DNA from: Phaeosaccion multiseriatum
Lineage: Eukaryota; Ochrophyta, other classes
Direction of reading: 5' to 3'
Assembly (NCBI GenBank): GCA_965112735.1
Contig: OZ218954.1
Span: 1,364,001-1,428,000, forward strand
DNA length: 64,000 nt
The notes beneath the pieces were generated by a model. It did not search any database. It worked only from the letters and a program-made list of their open reading frames with translations, and had not been told where the DNA came from. Numbering within the stretch: the first letter of the stretch is position 1; the number at the start of each line of letters is the position of its first letter. Positions 35,793 to 46,986 of the stretch are shown piece after piece. The translations under genes and the position numbers were made by a program.

Positions 35793-36148
35793 GGTACAGC
35801 TCTACACTGCTACGATTGCTGCTGCCACCGGCTCCTGCAACACCAAAGAAGGGGAAGGGAAGGGAGGCAATGGTTTGTGAATCTTTTGGCTGGGAGCTCC
35901 CCCCCTCCTTCCAAGGGAAATAACCGTCAGCATTACCCGAGCATGTAGCTATTAACTGATCTTACAGTTCTTCTGCTGCTGCTGCTGCGGTGCTGACTTC
36001 TTTTTTTTTGTGTGGAAGGAGCATCTGTGAGTCGAAGAGCCATCACGTGTAGATTGGCTGCTTGGGCTTGGTTGCTTGCTTGTTGTGCTCGTTGAGAAGG
36101 ATTGTCAAGTGGGGTTGCACAGAGATTCATTCTCGCCAGTCCGCTTTG
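35793..36148. promoter_or_regulatory. Divergent promoter region of SBPase-like and small mitochondrial-protein genes
   Basis: 356 bases separate two start codons that point apart, so both promoters or 5' untranslated regions must lie here. On the SBPase side an acceptor-like GTTGCAG lies at about 35838 and could mark a 5' untranslated intron. No TATA-like box is clear. Confidence 0.5.
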
Positions 36149-36708
36149 ATGTTGTCTGCAGCTCACCGATGGACTGGACTTCTCTCTCGTAAGCTCCGGC
36201 CCAGAATTCCAGCACCCTCGAGAGCAGCAGCACAACGACGATGCAGGTTTTCGGGCCCGCTTCGGGCAGTGTTCGCACCCACCAGAGGAGTAGCAGCAGG
36301 AGCAGCACAGCGGCGCAGGCTTTCGCAGCAGGCGACAAAGCCACTCTACTTACACATTGGTCCATCGGGGGACTGTTGGACAGGGCCTTCCATTTTTGCG
36401 GCGAAGCACCTGCAATCCGACTACGTCAGGGTGAGTGCTGGACGCCAGGAACGGCTGGCGATTGACACGCATCTGCTCTATCTACCACTCTCCCCTACCT
36501 CCCTATATCTCCTCCCTGTCCTCTCTTCCCTTTCCCCTGTCCGTGCCTGAAGAGCATTCTCTTACCAGATAGTGTTGCCATTGAGTCTTTGCTGGAAGCC
36601 ATTCAAGAGGACACGCCACTTCAGCACCTGATCTACGACGAGCAGCGGATACCGCCGTCTTTATTGGAGAAAGCAACGAAGCGAGATACTGAGGACTCAG
36701 ATACGTGA
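36149..36708 (+). CDS. Small basic-presequence protein of unknown function, probably mitochondrial
   Basis: 145 residues from two exons, 36149-36430 and 36553-36708, joined between codons (donor GTGAGT, acceptor CTGAAG). The first 65 residues are rich in Arg, Ala and Ser without acidic residues (MLSAAHRWTGLLSRKLRPR at the start), typical of a mitochondrial presequence. The remainder contains a conserved-looking core, LHIGPSGDCWTGPSIFAAKH followed by LQSDYVRSILLPDSV, then LLEAIQEDTPLQHLIYDEQR and a charged tail. I do not recognise the family. The core's Gly/Trp/Cys pattern and the clean splice argue that it is real. The frame is open further upstream only from a TTG. Confidence 0.65.
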
Positions 36709-37571
36709 GAGTCATCGGCATCAAGAGTGTGGGCATTTCCTTCTGTTTGCAGGCGCTGTACTTCCGTTTTGTCAAGCAGAGCAGCCAAAGAAGGCCTCAA
36801 TAACTGTTCATACATGTATTTTATTGAGCGCGCTGCTGGCGGCTAGAATTGGATCGGTGGCCGTGGGAGAGTGATTTTCGTGAGCTCGTCTCTAAATAGG
36901 GAGTAGGCGTCTCCGAGGCGATTGCAGCTGATTCAACCGCAGGAGACGACCGAGGCAGGAAGAATCTCCCCCTGTCTTAGAATTGCGGACACCCGACGCT
37001 ACATACGCCAAAGTTCGGCGCCCTGCTGTTGCGGGCGTTTCAAGCGATAGCCGAGCCACAGCACTGGGCTCAGAGTAGCTCTTTTGGCTGGATACGCTGC
37101 CGCTTCACTCCCCCCTGCCTGCCCGCTTCGCGAGGGATAGACCGCACCCCAGGACAAGGGAGGCCTGAAGTTAGGGGGCTCGAGGCTTATCGAGGGTGAG
37201 TGGCAGGGCCGGGAGTGGCAGCGACGCATTGTTCTCTCTTCTGTAAAGGACAGTCGAGGGTCGTCGTCCCTACCGCTGGAGCAAAGTCACTTTGAAGAGA
37301 GAGAGAGAGAAAACTGAATTGGAGGAGACATGGGATGGCATTAAAGGTCCAAGTAGTCAAGAAGAGGAGCAGTGGCAGTACGAGCACCAGTAAAACACCG
37401 ATGACTCGTTTCTCAGAGTCTGCCGTAAAAAAAAAACTTCATGTTGCATCTTGCCGTTCTCGCCCCGCTCAGAGTCTTGTTACGAATGCCTCGCTGGGCT
37501 GGTGCTACAGTACCTGCTCTCCCTGAGTCGCTCTTTCACAGCCGCCCCAAGAACAGTATAGGCACTCACGC
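36709..37571. other. Intergenic, no gene recognised
   Basis: Convergent 3' ends of the small mitochondrial-type gene and the 14-3-3-like gene. The sequence is not repetitive except for GAGAGA at 37298-37312. Open frames on both strands are short and show no family similarity. Confidence 0.5.
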
Positions 37572-39152
37572 CTACGCGCTCTCCGTGGATATGCGAGAGA
37601 GGATGCGATGCTGCTCCACACTCAGGCCATTGCCCAATTTGCCTTCTCCAATGGACTCCAGGGCAGAGGCGGATATCTCCAGGTGCGGCTCTTTCATGCC
37701 AGCGAAAGCGAAGTGCAACGCATCGCGGGTGGGGTCAAGGACTTGTTTGTAGAAGCACGCATGGGCCGCCGCCACCGCCAGGCGCAGCTCGTGTGTGGGG
37801 GGCAGCAAGCTCTCCGCCTCCTCTCGGGCGGCCTGAGCGATGAGGCAGGAGAGTGGGGCACCAGTAGGACATAGGGAGCCCGAGGGGGAGGCAGAGAGAG
37901 GAAAGAAAAAGGCGAGGAGGTGAATTGAGATAGCGACAGCGAGAGGTGGGCCGAACAAGTAGAGCCGCTGCTTCGATGAGAGTGGCGAGGCTGCTGAGGA
38001 TGGTCGTCAGTGATGACGATGCCCCAAGCTTCTTCCTTCCACCTTCCTTCTTTTCCCCACCCACTCTCACCTCAAACGAACGCAGCGCTCGGTCCACGAA
38101 GTATGCGCGCTCTTCGCTGTCAGACTCTTCTTGCCGCTGGAGCTCAACAAGGTGACCTGCATATCACACGTGCGAGTCGGGGGGGGCACGTGAACAGTGG
38201 GAGTGGACCGGCCGAGGGAACGTCAGTGAGGAAAGGGCAGGCCGGGCTGGATGCTGGATGTGCCATGGCTGTATGTTGGAGCAAGAGGCGGCAGGGTTGA
38301 GCTCTTGCAGATGGCTGAAGAGCAGGCAGGTAGTCCTTATCACTCACCGGAGTAGCGAGCCTTCAAGTAGAGGAAATGCACCTTCTGCTGGGCGGCTGAG
38401 CCAGAGGAAGCAATTTTCTCCCGCAGAGCACCAGTCTCATCAGCCAGCAACTCGTCCAAAACGTAGTTGCAGTATTCTTCAAGGACGGCCTTGGAGTGGG
38501 CGAGCAGGGCCTTGCTGACTTGGCCAGCTTGAGCCTCGTCTATCCTTATCTGAGCGGCGGGCATCTGCCTCCAGAGCGGGAGCTGATCCGACCCAACCTC
38601 GAGCGTGTGGGCCTCTCTCCAGCGGATCAAGTGCGGACTGATGACCTTGCCAATCGCCAGTACGAGCAAGCCCAGGGCCTGGGAGCTGACCTTGTCCGGG
38701 CCGCCCTCGTACTCTGTGTGCCTCCTCACGAGGTCGAGGGCCGCCTCGTACCTGCAGGTTCGGTGTGTGAGCGAGCAGGACAGTATATTCGTTTGGCTGG
38801 CGCGGCCAAGATGCTGCTCTTGTGATGCGTGTGAGGCGCTGCTTCGCTAAAGGGGCTGATAAAGGAGACGGCGTTTGTAAAGAGAGAGAGAGGGAAGATA
38901 AAGCAGAGCCTTACTTCTTCCAGTCAGATTACCACAAGTCAATCTCCTTTTGAAGGCCCTGCCTCGCACATCCTCCATCACTCACCTCTGATCCCTATAC
39001 GCTTCGTAGGCTTTATACACCAATGCATCGTCTCCCTCCAATCCTGATGGCTTGGCCTTTGCAGCAGCTCTTGCTCTCACCACACTGTCCACTACTGCCA
39101 CTCCCATGAAAGCCACCACAATGAGAATCACTGATCCATGGGAGGGTGGCAT
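37572..39152 (-). CDS. Divergent 14-3-3-like protein with N-terminal transmembrane anchor
   Basis: Four exons (38986-39152, 38348-38751, 38071-38156, 37572-37832) join in phase to 305 residues. Residues 7-25 (SVILIVVAFMGVAVVDSVV) form a hydrophobic helix not found in ordinary 14-3-3 proteins. The body follows 14-3-3 order: YEAALDLVRRH (helix A), LVLAIGKVISPHLIRWRE (helix C), VHFLYLKARYSGHLVELQ (helix E), then LPPTHELRLAVAAAHACFYK, matching the strongest 14-3-3 signature (PTHPIRLGLALNFSVFYYE), and DPTRDALHFAFAGM. By eye the phosphate-binding Arg/Tyr pair of helix E is replaced (RYSGHL against DYYRYL), and the Lys/Arg pair of helix C is not conserved in place. It is therefore probably a structural relative that does not bind phosphopeptides in the usual way. 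Family assignment is by pattern only. Confidence 0.68.
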
Positions 39153-40134
39153 GGAAAATCGCCGCCTTGCTTGGCGCGGTGCTTTCTGTGTGCCTGCCTC
39201 TTTGTTTTATTTCCTTCCTCTTCCTTCCTCTATATACTCTCTCCAAGAATAGCACTTCGTTGTGGCTCCTGCCTTGCTGTGCGCCTCCTTAGTCCTGTCT
39301 CTTGTGCCGTGCGAATAGTCACCATGATCACCACCAAGGGGAAGGCAAGTTTTGGACCGATGCGATTTTCTGAAACAGCAGTTGGTTCACCGAAGTTGGC
39401 CCTTCCCGCCAGAATATCCCGCCAAGCTATGATACGTGCGCTTCGACCATGGAACTGTACATCGAAACAAATATGGCCATCGATATCGCGCAGAGCGGGA
39501 TCGATTCCGCCCGCGCCGCCTTGGCCTTAGTCCCGGGGGCTGGCGACGACGCGGCGTAGGCGGAATCCATTGAGGGAAGTACTGTATCGCATCCAAGAAC
39601 CCTAGTAGCCTAAAGATGTGCTATCCACCAAGGCATTATGACCAAGGTGTGTATCTCCCTCTCGTTGACACCTCTAACTGCTTCTTGGTGCTGAAAGCGT
39701 GAGAGAGGAGAGAACAATGATGTTGGCCTTGCCTTTCCGCCCCCGCTGCGTCTCGATCCCTCCACTCTCACGCTCCCTTACTTTACGAATTGAATACCAT
39801 TGTGCCTACTCCTGTGCCTTTGCGCGATAGCCTCCCACCCACTCACCCACCCACCCACCCGCCGATGGGAAAGGGCAGTCCCCACTCGCTGAAGCTCAGC
39901 ACCGTCGAGATGAGGACCCGCTTGAGCGAGCTTTCTCCTTCTCACTGCCTCCCACCGCTCTGTCTGTGCGTGCGTGCGTGCGTGTCGATCCTCTGGACCT
40001 CTCTTAGTACCCCTCCGCTTTCCGCGAGCGCAGCAGTTCTCCTGACGTCCTTCCCTCCCCCCCCCCCGCCCGCTGCCCCCTACCCGCTGCCCCTCTCGCT
40101 CATCCTGACACTGTGTGCCGTTTTCTGGGGCGTC
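39153..40134. other. Intergenic region with a weak plus-strand coding candidate
   Basis: On the plus strand about 39400-39559 reads YDTCASTMELYIETNMAIDI, continuing to GIDSARAALALVPGAGDDAA before a TAG. This looks protein-like but has no clear start, and the frame is closed by TGA shortly upstream, so it would need an upstream exon. The rest (39600-40134) holds C/T-rich sequence and no recognisable gene. Confidence 0.3.
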
Positions 40135-40991
40135 TCAGTGGTCCTTCAAAGCGTCGCTGACCACCGCAGCAATGTCCTCCTCGTACCGGCCTACGCAAGC
40201 GGAGGCCACCGTATGGGACGGAAGCGGTTCGAAAGACGGCAGGTCTGATGTATGCAAAGGAAGTGCTGCCTCGCTGCCTCTGGTGCCTGAGCTCGATGGA
40301 CCGGGGGCCGACAAGGGTACTTGAAAGGAAAATGACGTCACTTCCTTTAAGCACCCTTGGGGCCGATGGGGACAAGTGCTGGGGGCAGGCGGCGCTTCTT
40401 TCTGCCCCTGCTGCGCGCACTCTTGCTGCTGCGCTGAAGGGCTGCACGTCTCAGTGCCAAGAATCTCCTCATCCGCACCACAGAATAACTGCGCCAGAAG
40501 CGAGCTATTTCACTGCAAAGCGAGCTCTTCCATCCAATAGGGTTCCCCAAGCATCTCTCACGCACTCCACGCAGGCGTCCAGCTCTGTTCCATTTCTCTG
40601 TCTTTCTCTCTCTCCCTTTCTCTCGATGCGTGCGAAACGCACTACCGGTCATTTCACGGCCTCACTCGCAGCCTCACCACCCCTCCCTCACTCCGATAGG
40701 TCAGAGACCGCTCCAACATCTCTCTGGCTCTCGCTCCTCGTCCTCTTCTTTCCCCACCTCCCACTGGTGCTGCTGGTGGTGCGGCTGCAGAAGTGGTAGG
40801 GCTTTCCTCGTACACAGCACGAGGATAAGGACTCACTGCGAGCCTGAGGCTGTTACTGAACGTCGCCTTTACTTCCGCGTGACGTACCTCAAGGTCCGAG
40901 CTATACACGCTGTACGCAGTCACCGCCTCAACGTGCACACTGACACCAACCGACACGTCTCCTCCTTCTCCTTGTCCTCCTCCTCCTCCTC

Positions 40992-41034
<43 letters not shown>

Positions 41035-42844
41035 TGCTCCTGCTCCTCCTGTCCTCAGAGCTCCTGTGCATATCGAAATTAGCAGAGGCTCTGCCCCTTG
41101 AGCGAGAGGCACTATATTGAGGTCTAAAGCGGCCTCTGCGTCGCTGCATTGAGCGAGGAGGTAGCGCAGAGCTTCGAAGGAGAGTCCTCCCGACTCGGTG
41201 CGGTTAACGGCTCGGAGAACTGCAGGTACGTTGGTCCGAGGAACGGCGGATACAAGCAACACAAACATGGAGAGAGAGAGAGAGGAGAGGGAGAGAGAGG
41301 GGAGGGGGAGATACGGATAGAGAGATAGAGAAAGAGTGAGTGTGTGAGTGTGTGCGTGAGACAGAGACAGAGACAGAGAGAGGTCATCAGGAGCGAGGAT
41401 TGCCCACCCCACTGGTGAGGAATAACCAGAAGCAGCCCCAAAAGGGGACCCACCCCCTTTCCCCCTGCCCTTCCCTCTACTCAAGCACTACCGTCGAGAA
41501 GGGATGCAGACATAAGGGATGTCCCCATTCATCAAGTTCCCACACACGCACCTAACTTGGCGAATGCTTCGAGGACGCCCTCCTGAGGCACACCCGAAAC
41601 CGAAACCCGGAGCACGCAAAGTTGCAAGAACAAAGTTCAGCACCACAGGGCCAGATGTTTACACATGGCGGGGAGGAGGGAGAGCAGCGAATGAGAGGGC
41701 AAAGGGGTCAGCGCGCCGCGGGTGAGAGTCTCCATCTGTCCCTTTCTCGTGTCTCTCTCTCGATGCTGGCATCGACGCTGCATTGATAGCCTTCCTCGAG
41801 GTTCAAAGAGCCAAGGAGATTGGGGGGGGGGTACCTGAGGAGGGAAGAGCAGGGTCTAGGCCTCGTCGCTTCACCGCCCCACCACCACCACCGGCGCAGA
41901 CTTGGAGTTGACTGACTGCCTGACTGCCTTCCTGCCTGACTGACTGATTGACTGCCTGACTGACTGACTGCCTGCCTGACTGCCTGCCTGCTTGACTGCC
42001 TGACTGCCTGTCTGACTGACTGACTGACAGACTGACTGGCTGAATTGCTGCTTGCCTGCCTTCCTCCTTGACTGACTGACTGAGCGACTGACATTGGACG
42101 CACCTCCATCTTGACGACTGCCGCAGCCTCCAGTCTTCGGACGAGGTGTTTCAAAATGATCGAATAGCCAAGTGCACCCCTGAGGCTTTGCCCGTCAATG
42201 CTAACCATGTCGCGTTCTAGGTCTCTTACGGCCTGAATATGCCTGCTGTCCTTCTGCTCGCCCTGTTGTCCCGGTGGTGCTTGAAGGAGTGTGACCGGTA
42301 CCAGCACAGAAGTATACGCTGCTACTCGCGTCAAGAAGTCGGGGAGGGGAGAGGTGACAACGTCGGAGACTAAAATCTCCTGCGAGTCCCTCGTTTCAGT
42401 TGCACCCGTGAAAGGTGAAGACGGAGGCGGAGGTGGGAAGGTGGCAGAGTCTTGGCGTCCAGTTGGTAAGGTTGGAAAGCCCCAAAGCTCTGCCTGCAGC
42501 TCCGCACGGAGCCTTTCCAAGCCTAGCACCTCCTCCTCCCCGAGCAGCAGCTCGGACCCCTGTCCCCCGCCGCCCACCTTGAGCCCGTCTTCGATCAGCC
42601 TCAACCTCCTTCCCTGAAGGAAAGTGTACGCACTTGCAGCAGCAGCGGCAGAGGATACGGCACCGGCACCTGTCCCATTCCTTCCTCTCTTCCTTACCAA
42701 CGCCCGAGCTGCGTGCAGGACATCGTCTTCATCATCACAAGCAACAGCATCCTCGAGGCCATCGCAGTGTTCGCTGTTGATATCGTCCAACCCTCTTTGG
42801 ACGTCACTCCACTGCAGCCCCTCGCTGGGCCAACAGCACTCCAT
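40135..42844 (-). CDS. Unrecognised protein, about 480 residues, at least four exons
   Basis: Exons 42104-42844, 41552-41582 and 40837-41219 join in phase. A last exon ending at the TGA at 40135 probably begins near 40425 (phase 0 acceptor GCGCAG). I do not recognise a family. Seen in order: an acidic N-terminus, LLLGEEEVLGLERLRAELQAE, TRVAAYTSVLVPVTLLQAPP, a helical SLRGALGYSIILKHLVRRLE, the tiny exon EGVLEAFAKL, then LRYLLAQCSDAEAALDLNIV, a (CTG)n-encoded poly-Ala plus poly-Gly insert, and VSVHVEAVTAYSVYSSDLEV ending SNSLRLA. The C-terminal piece contains VGRYEEDIAAVVSDALKDH. The intron at 41583-42103 is full of CTGACTG/CTGCCTG repeats. Consistent phases suggest a real gene; the function is unknown. 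Confidence 0.6.
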
Positions 42845-43147
42845 CACACACTCTCAAGAGCCGCAATGGGTTCGAGTAAAAGAGGGGGAGAGGAGGGGGG
42901 AGGGAAAAAGGGAGGAGAACGAACTTGATCAGGTCCAATAATGGAGAACCAACAGCCCACCCCTTTTCTCTCGATCGATGTGTACAGTATCCTCTCAATT
43001 TCAATCCCTCCATCCCTTACCACTGCTTAAGCTACTGCCTCCTTCCACATTTTCCTTTCTTTCTTCCTTCCTTCCCTCCACTTTCCTTCCAGTCGTGTGG
43101 AGGGGGGAAGAGAAGACAGGATCAAGGACGCCCCCCCCCCCCCAAAG

Positions 43148-44146
43148 ATGCAGCTCCTCCTCAGAACAATCACAGTCGTTCTCTGCTTCACTCCGGTACG
43201 ATCCTTCGTCTCTCCGGCCGGCCTTCGACCGGTATATCGCAAGCGACTGCCGCGGGAATACGAGACTCGCCATAGCTTCCCGGAAGAGAACAGGCACAGA
43301 AGCCGCAGAGGAAACACTCGGAGCAATGCTGCTGGCGTTGCGACTTTACCACAGCAGGCACCGAAGAGGAAGCTAGGGGTGCACGTGAAGATATCGGGCC
43401 GCACTTTGACACCGTACGGCGTCTACTTTGGCCTCATGGCCTGGACTACAGGCTTCCTGCTGCTGCCAGCGCTTCTGGTGGGCGCTCTTGTCAGTCGCAT
43501 TGTGGATCGGCGCCGACTGCGCTTGCCCACACAGATAGGCAACATGTGGTGTCGACTAGTAGTGAAAGCGATGGGAGCACGGCTTCACATTGAAGGCAGC
43601 GAGAACTTGCCACCGGCGACCGAGGCGGCCGTGTACGTAGCCAACCACGTGTCATTCTTGGATATTCCCGTGGTGACGGCGGCCATTCCTCGCGCCTGCA
43701 AGTTCCTAACGAAAGCGGAGCTTGTGTGGATGCCATTAATCGGCTGGAAAGCGTTACTTGCCAACGATCTTCTGGTGTATCGCTCCAGCCCCACCACCTT
43801 CCTCGCACTGATTGAAAGGGCTGTGGGTGAGCTGAAGGGAGGAAACTCGATTATTGCCTTCGCGGAGGGAACACGGAGCAAAACCGGTGTGCTGAGGCCT
43901 TTCAAGAAGGGCCCCTTTCTCATGGCGCAAAAGGGGGGGGCGAGAGTGGTGCCTATTAGCATGACCGGCGTAGTAGAATCCATGCCGCACGACTCTATCG
44001 CGCCGGTGCGGAGACCTACTGACCTTCGCGTGGTGATCCACCCACCGATTGAGACGAAGGGGAGGGATACGAAGGAGGTGATGACGGAGTGTCGCGAGGT
44101 CATTAGCAGCGGCATCTTGGAGTGGCAGCGGCCGCCCAAGACCTGA
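43148..44146 (+). CDS. 1-acyl-sn-glycerol-3-phosphate acyltransferase (PlsC type), plastid-targeted
   Basis: Transfers an acyl chain to lysophosphatidate to make phosphatidate in membrane lipid synthesis. It is a single exon of 332 residues. The N-terminus has a signal peptide (LLLRTITVVLCFTPVRS) followed at once by FVSP, resembling the Phe-start ASAF cleavage motif of plastid proteins in algae with secondary red plastids, then a basic transit-like region. A hydrophobic helix precedes the PlsC domain: acceptor-site motif NHVSFLDIPV (NHx4D), FLTKAELVWMPLIG, FAEGTRSKTG (EGTR) and VVPISMTGV. All catalytic residues are present. The start is an ATG directly after a C-rich run; the frame is open upstream without another ATG. 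It is the only clearly intronless gene in the window. Confidence 0.92.
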   Translation: MQLLLRTITVVLCFTPVRSFVSPAGLRPVYRKRLPREYETRHSFPEENRHRSRRGNTRSNAAGVATLPQQAPKRKLGVHVKISGRTLTPYGVYFGLMAWTTGFLLLPALLVGALVSRIVDRRRLRLPTQIGNMWCRLVVKAMGARLHIEGSENLPPATEAAVYVANHVSFLDIPVVTAAIPRACKFLTKAELVWMPLIGWKALLANDLLVYRSSPTTFLALIERAVGELKGGNSIIAFAEGTRSKTGVLRPFKKGPFLMAQKGGARVVPISMTGVVESMPHDSIAPVRRPTDLRVVIHPPIETKGRDTKEVMTECREVISSGILEWQRPPKT

Positions 44147-45619
44147 GATGTAACCGTAGTGACCACACGCGGGAAACGCCCCTCCTCCGTGCGATGGTAC
44201 CCCCTCCCCCCCTCTGCAGGCCGATGGTGGGGTCGACTGTGCGCATCAGGTCCAGGGCAGTCTGTGGCGCGAAGAGCTCCGCTGCTGCCCACCCTGGCGC
44301 AATCACTTTGCTTCTGTGTGGAAGAATCGCTCACTCGTCGATCAATTTGGATTGTTGGAGGGGTTTTACTTGGGTTAAGGCTCTCTGGCTGGATTCGAGC
44401 CACACGAAACGAGACAGATATATTTTTTATTAAAATTAACATTGTAAGGTTTAATTTAGAGGAAGGAAAGAGAGAGGAAAAAAAGGGAATGTTCAATGAG
44501 ACTCGCACCCCCTCTTGCCGATGACGCGTATCTCCAGGGGCAACCCTCTGAGGTGATGAGGCGCTCGATAGGTGGTTAAGACGGGCAAAAAGTGATTCTG
44601 TTGCACTCCCCGCCTTGCCTGCAAACCCCGGAGCAGAAACATACGGAGGCTGTGATCCAGGCGGCGGCGAAGGGTAGGGGATGCATCCTCCTCTCCTCCC
44701 GGACCTCACAGCTTCCACCTTCTGCTTCCCCGTGCGTCTTGCCCTCCTCCTCCTCCTCCTCCTAGACAGAAGACCAAAGAACAGGAGTGAAGCCTCGCCC
44801 TCCCAGCCGAGCAAGTAGGGAATGAGTGGATGGATGGATGCTATCCGGCAGAAGACCTTCCCAACTCACTCCACGCCACATTGCAGCAGCCCGTCCCCAT
44901 AGAGAGCCCACACCCGGGGCAGCATGGGCTTGACCCCAGACGACCCAGGCCCAAGCAATTCGGAGGTAGCGTCGGGTACCATCGCCAGGAGGCATCGCAG
45001 ATAGAGCCATACATCATGGCGTGGTGGTGTCCTTCATCCCATACTTGTAGCAGAGGCTTAAGCTTCCAGTCCCATTCTCCCAGCGTCTCCCCTGTTGTTG
45101 TTCGATGGGGGTGGTGCCTGTCTGATATGGCGACATGGCAGGTGTCATACTTTTTGTCTCTCTTCTGCGGTGCCGGTGGTGGCTGCTGCTGCTACCGCGG
45201 GGCTGGCTGCTACTGCTGCGTCATCGGGAGCACGGCACTTCCATCCAAGCAAGTCGCTGATTCGAACATCTGCGCCCAGACATGACCAAGCCATGACCAA
45301 GCCGCAGGCAGGGGCAGGGCCTGGCGGATGAGAAGACGCGAGGGCATGACAGCGTCGCCGGTGCAGTCATCCTCCAGCGGCCTTGCCACCCGGCCTCCTT
45401 GAAGCGGCCCCAACGGTTACTCTTTGCACCTGCACTGCTCAGTGGGCAGATCATACCCATATGCTCAGGCGGGAGGGGGGCCGTGCATCCTGACGCACCC
45501 CCTCCTCCTCTTCCTGCCTCACCTCTGCCCATCAACTCTCAGCTCAACAGCACTCTGCTGCTCGTCATGCTGCTGCTGCTGCTGCTGCTGCTGCAAGTGG
45601 GTCACCAACTTGCCTACCC
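44147..45619. other. Intergenic, no gene recognised
   Basis: About 1.5 kb between the acyltransferase and the 3' end of the Nup58 gene. An AT-rich patch (44416-44460, TTTTTTATTAAAATTAAC) probably belongs to the acyltransferase 3' end. A (CTG)7 run at 45570-45592 is followed by CAAGTGGGTCACCAACTTG, a diverged copy of the dispersed CAG motif. Open frames show no family similarity. Confidence 0.5.
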
Positions 45620-46947
45620 TCACTTCTTATTCTTCTTCTTGCCACTCCCCACCGAGGCCCCAAACGACCCAAATGAGGCTCCTGTGGACCCTCCAAAGCT
45701 AAAGGCACTCGTCGAGGTGAGACCAGGAGTAGGGGCTGCCGCAGGAGCAGGGGCAGCCGTTGCTCCGAAGCTGAAGCCCCCTGTTGGCGCAGGAGCCGCC
45801 GTTGCTGCAGGGGCTGGAGCTCCGAAAGTGCTCCCAAATCCACCGAAACTGCTACTCGCTGCAGGGGCCGCAGGGGCCGGTGCTCCTCCTCCCAGTGAAC
45901 CAAACAGACCCCCCGTAGTACCCGCCTGCTGTTGCTGTTGCTGTTGCTGCGGTTGTTGTTGTTGCTGCTGCTGCTGCTGGAATTGGTACTGCTGCTGCTG
46001 CATACTGTTGACACCTCCCTCCAGCTGTTGGAGCTGCTTCTCCACCCGACAGCGTCGTATATTGTCCTCCTTATCCGCCGCTTTGAAGGGGTCATACTGG
46101 TTGGAGAAGGATTGTTTGAAGTCAGCTCGCAGCTGCTCCATCTTCTCATGCACCACCGCCACCTTTGCTGACACGCGCATAAGAGCTTCGTGTTGCACCC
46201 TGTTCGGAGGAGCGTGACGTGACGTGAGGAGGGGTGAGGGGGGGGGGGGCACGCGTGATTGGGGCGGACAGGAGGGTGCCAAAGATGTTGTGGGGAAGAG
46301 GGTGGAAGGGCTTGGGACGATGGGTGGTGTGTGAGAGGTGGGGGAGAAAGGCCCAGAGAGGACCCATGGTGCAGAAAGAAAGATGCAATTGTAATCGCAG
46401 GGAGAGAGGAATGATCGCAGTACATTGAGCTCATTGAGCTCGCTCAAACTCAAACCAACGCAACACAGCGCAACGCAACCTAACGCAACACAAATGTAAC
46501 TGTAGCTCACCTCAGGAGATTGGCCACCTCTTCCACCGACACCCTGCCCCCCGCCCTGCCCTGATTGGCGGCTTCCAGCTTGGCCACGAGTTGCCGGTCA
46601 ATGTCCTCTATCTCCGCCTTGTAGCTCAGGCTCCTCTCCTGCAACCGGAGCAGCGCCCGCTCCATGTAGGGGGAGGGGCGTATCTCGTTCTGACGCACCG
46701 TCACCTTTTGGGGGGGTTGGGGTGGGGCGTTGGCAGTGGACCGGAGGGGAGGGACGGACGGAGGGAGGGAGGGAGGGAGGGAGGAAAAGAGAGTGAGGGA
46801 GAGGGGGGAGAAGAGAGTACAAAAAGGAGAAGGAGAAGGAGCATCTTTCGTGGGGACAGTCTAAATACTACAAGACGGGTACGGCCAAGAGGACGCGGGC
46901 GCGCGCACACGCACACACGCAGACAAAGCAAATGTGACACCCACACC

Positions 46948-46986
<39 letters not shown>

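Noticed and set aside
43585-44814. Long open frame (409 codons) on the minus strand over the acyltransferase
   Set aside because: It is exactly antisense to the PlsC exon, has no domain of its own and is explained by the codon bias of the sense frame.
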